A stretch of 32,369 bases of DNA from Microvirga sp. (GTDB taxonomy: Bacteria > Pseudomonadota > Alphaproteobacteria > Rhizobiales > Beijerinckiaceae): NCBI GenBank assembly GCA_029266525.1, contig JAQSWQ010000062.1:1-32369 (forward strand), in the 5' to 3' direction. The notes under the pieces were generated by a model that searched no databases, had not been told where the DNA came from, and saw only the letters and a program-made list of their open reading frames with translations. This document shows positions 30,986 to 32,369 of the stretch, piece by piece. The position numbers and the translations under genes are program-made. The first letter of the stretch is position 1. Every line of letters begins with the position of its first letter.

Positions 30986-32218
30986 ATGTCCTCCTTCTAT
31001 GATTCCCGCGAAACCCGCTCCAACGCCGAGCGCGAATCCGATCTCTTCGCGCGACTACCCGATGTGCTGGAAGCTGCGCTGCGGGCGCCGGCCTATGCGG
31101 CGCGGCTGCGCGGCATCGATCCGCGCGCCGTCACCGGCCGCGCGGCGCTTGCAAGCCTGCCGGTTCTGCGCAAATCGGAGCTGCCGGCGCTGCAGAAGGC
31201 CGACCCGCCCTTCGCCGGCTTCGTGGCCGTGCCGCCCGCCGCCTTCGGGCGGCTTTTCACCTCGCCGGGCCCGATCTTCGAGCCCGAGGGATCCGGCCTG
31301 GACCCTTGGGGCGCAGCGCGCGCGCTCCATGCCATGGGTTTCCGCAAGGGCGACGTGGTGCTGAACACCTTCAGCTATCATCTCGTGCCAGGCGGCTTCA
31401 TGATGGATTCGGGAGCCCGCGCGCTCGGCTGCGTCGTCATCCCGGCGGGACCGGGCCAGACCGAGCAGCAATTGGAGGTGATCGCGGCCTTCCGCCCCGC
31501 CGCCTATTGCGGCACGCCGGACTTCCTCAAGATCCTGCTCGACGCCGCCGAGAAGGCCGGCCGCGACGCGTCCTGCATCGAGAAGGCGCTCGTCTCCGGC
31601 GCCGCCTTTCCGAAGTCCTTGCAAGAGGAGATCAAGGCGCGCGGCGTCGATGCCTATCAGGCCTATGCCACGGCCGATATCGGCGTGATCGCCTACGAGA
31701 CCGCGGCCCGCGAGGGCATGGTGGTGAACGAGGACATCATCGTCGAGATCGTCCGCCCGGGCACCGGCGATCCCGTGCCGGAGGGCGAGGTCGGCGAGGT
31801 GGTGGTCACCAACCTCGATCCGCACCACCCGCAGATCCGCCTCGCGCTCGGCGACCTCTCGGCGGTATTGCCGGGGCCGAGCCCCTGCGGGCGCACCGCG
31901 ATGCGCATCAGAGGCTGGATGGGCCGCGCCGACCAGACCACCAAGGTCAAGGGCATGTTCGTGCGGCCGGAACAGGTGGCGGAGGTCGCGCGCCGCCATC
32001 CCGAGCTCGGGCGCCTGCGCCTCATCGTCACCCGCGCCGGCGAGACCGACGCGATGACGCTCGCCGCCGAAGCCGCCTCGCCCGGCCAAGGTTTGCAGGC
32101 GGCCGTGGCCGCCACCCTGCAGGATATCACCAAGCTCAAGGGAACGGTTGATTTCGTCGTGCCGGGAAGCCTGCCGAACGACGGCAAGGTGATCTCGGAC
32201 GAGCGCAAGGTGGATTGA
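30986..32218 (+). CDS. PaaK-like adenylate-forming enzyme (phenylacetate-CoA ligase family) with altered phosphate loop
   Basis: A 410-residue protein of the PaaK group, recognised by 'NTFSYHLVPGGFMMDSGARA', 'VVIPAGPGQTEQQLEVIAAF', 'YCGTPDFLKILLDAAEKAG', 'KALVSGAAFPKSLQEEIKAR', 'AYATADIGVIAYE', 'GWMGRADQTTKVKGMFVRPE' (hinge and ribose contact region) and the C-terminal 'LPNDGKVISDERKVD'. The place of the usual Ser-Ser-Gly-Thr-Thr-Gly phosphate loop reads Thr92-Ser-Pro-Gly-Pro-Ile-Phe-Glu-Pro, so ATP binding may differ. The ATG at 30986 has GGGA eight bases upstream; an ATG at 30974 is an alternative. It follows livF after the inverted DUF29 gene and may once have been the last gene of the LIV operon. 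Confidence 0.88.
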   Translation: MSSFYDSRETRSNAERESDLFARLPDVLEAALRAPAYAARLRGIDPRAVTGRAALASLPVLRKSELPALQKADPPFAGFVAVPPAAFGRLFTSPGPIFEPEGSGLDPWGAARALHAMGFRKGDVVLNTFSYHLVPGGFMMDSGARALGCVVIPAGPGQTEQQLEVIAAFRPAAYCGTPDFLKILLDAAEKAGRDASCIEKALVSGAAFPKSLQEEIKARGVDAYQAYATADIGVIAYETAAREGMVVNEDIIVEIVRPGTGDPVPEGEVGEVVVTNLDPHHPQIRLALGDLSAVLPGPSPCGRTAMRIRGWMGRADQTTKVKGMFVRPEQVAEVARRHPELGRLRLIVTRAGETDAMTLAAEAASPGQGLQAAVAATLQDITKLKGTVDFVVPGSLPNDGKVISDERKVD

Positions 32219-32234
32219 CCCGGCCGATCGGCGC

Positions 32235-32263
32235 TTGACATCGCCGGTATATTATCCTATACA
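32235..32263 (+). promoter_or_regulatory. Sigma-70-type promoter with dyad over the -10 region
   Basis: TTGACA (32235-32240), a 17-base spacer and TATACA (32258-32263) form a near-consensus promoter that points out of the window. The dyad GTATA (32247-32251)/TATAC (32258-32262) overlaps the spacer and -10, a good place for a repressor. The transcribed gene lies beyond the window; the remaining 106 bases show no convincing start codon. Confidence 0.65.
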
Positions 32264-32369
32264 CCTGCTTGTCCCGGCCCACTCGAGGGGCGTGTGCGCA
32301 GCGTGGCTCATGCGGGTCGGGAGCGGTGGCTTCGTCGGAGGGGAGAACGCGCCCGTCCGGCGGGGCAGG

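Overview
The window reads as a chromosomal segment of a high-GC alphaproteobacterium, most likely of the order Hyphomicrobiales (Rhizobiales). The grounds are a Porin_2-type outer-membrane porin, the strong GC bias at third codon positions, short intergenic palindromic repeats of the rhizobial kind, many LIV-type (branched-chain amino-acid family) ABC genes and a TRAP-TAXI transporter. I see no rRNA, tRNA, CRISPR array, phage gene or transposase. The genus cannot be fixed from the sequence alone.

Layout. 1-5433: the 3' end of a porin gene with a clear intrinsic terminator, then minus-strand genes for a beta-lactamase-fold serine hydrolase, a two-helix membrane protein, a Tat-exported periplasmic glucan protein (OpgG/MdoG family) and an Ldh_2-family NAD(P)-dependent dehydrogenase. 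5608-8732: a TRAP transporter of the TAXI type (fused permease plus solute receptor), divergent from the dehydrogenase and closed by a strong terminator. 8785-10694: a tiny membrane protein facing a gamma-glutamyltransferase-fold (Ntn) hydrolase. 10877-12556: a cobalt-type nitrile hydratase operon (alpha subunit with a His-rich N-terminus, beta subunit, small activator), with each start overlapping the previous stop. 12553-14234: on the opposite strand, a NicO-family Ni/Co transporter and a DUF1007 periplasmic protein, which end on the same CTAG tetranucleotide as the nitrile hydratase operon. 14386-16551: a short-chain dehydrogenase and a membrane protein of unknown function. 16732-20250: a large fused indolepyruvate ferredoxin oxidoreductase. 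20283-32218: a solute-binding protein divergent from a 3-hydroxybenzoate 6-hydroxylase-like FAD enzyme, then a long plus-strand cluster: acyl-CoA synthetase, LivG, LivH, LivM, binding protein, LivF and a PaaK-like ligase, with one DUF29 gene inserted in the opposite direction.

How the genes may work together. Two themes stand out. The first is small nitrogenous or carboxylic substrates: TRAP uptake, an Ldh_2 dehydrogenase, an Ntn amide hydrolase and a cobalt nitrile hydratase with a probable cobalt-handling pair beside it. The second is aromatic or other carboxylic acids: LIV-type uptake bracketed by two adenylate-forming enzymes, a ring hydroxylase and an arylpyruvate:ferredoxin oxidoreductase. 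These groupings are inferred from gene order. The family assignments rest on motifs visible in the translations.

No stretch over 300 bases lacks a gene. The larger gaps hold terminators, promoter-like sequences and dispersed palindromic repeats, listed below. Several starts are not ATG (TTG at 2148, 9024 and 12167; GTG at 23005) and were chosen from a well-placed Shine-Dalgarno sequence. I did not find a clearly new multi-gene system. The strongest unusual points are the nitrile hydratase/cobalt locus, the degenerate phosphate loop of the PaaK-like enzyme and the conserved-looking membrane protein at 15241-16551.
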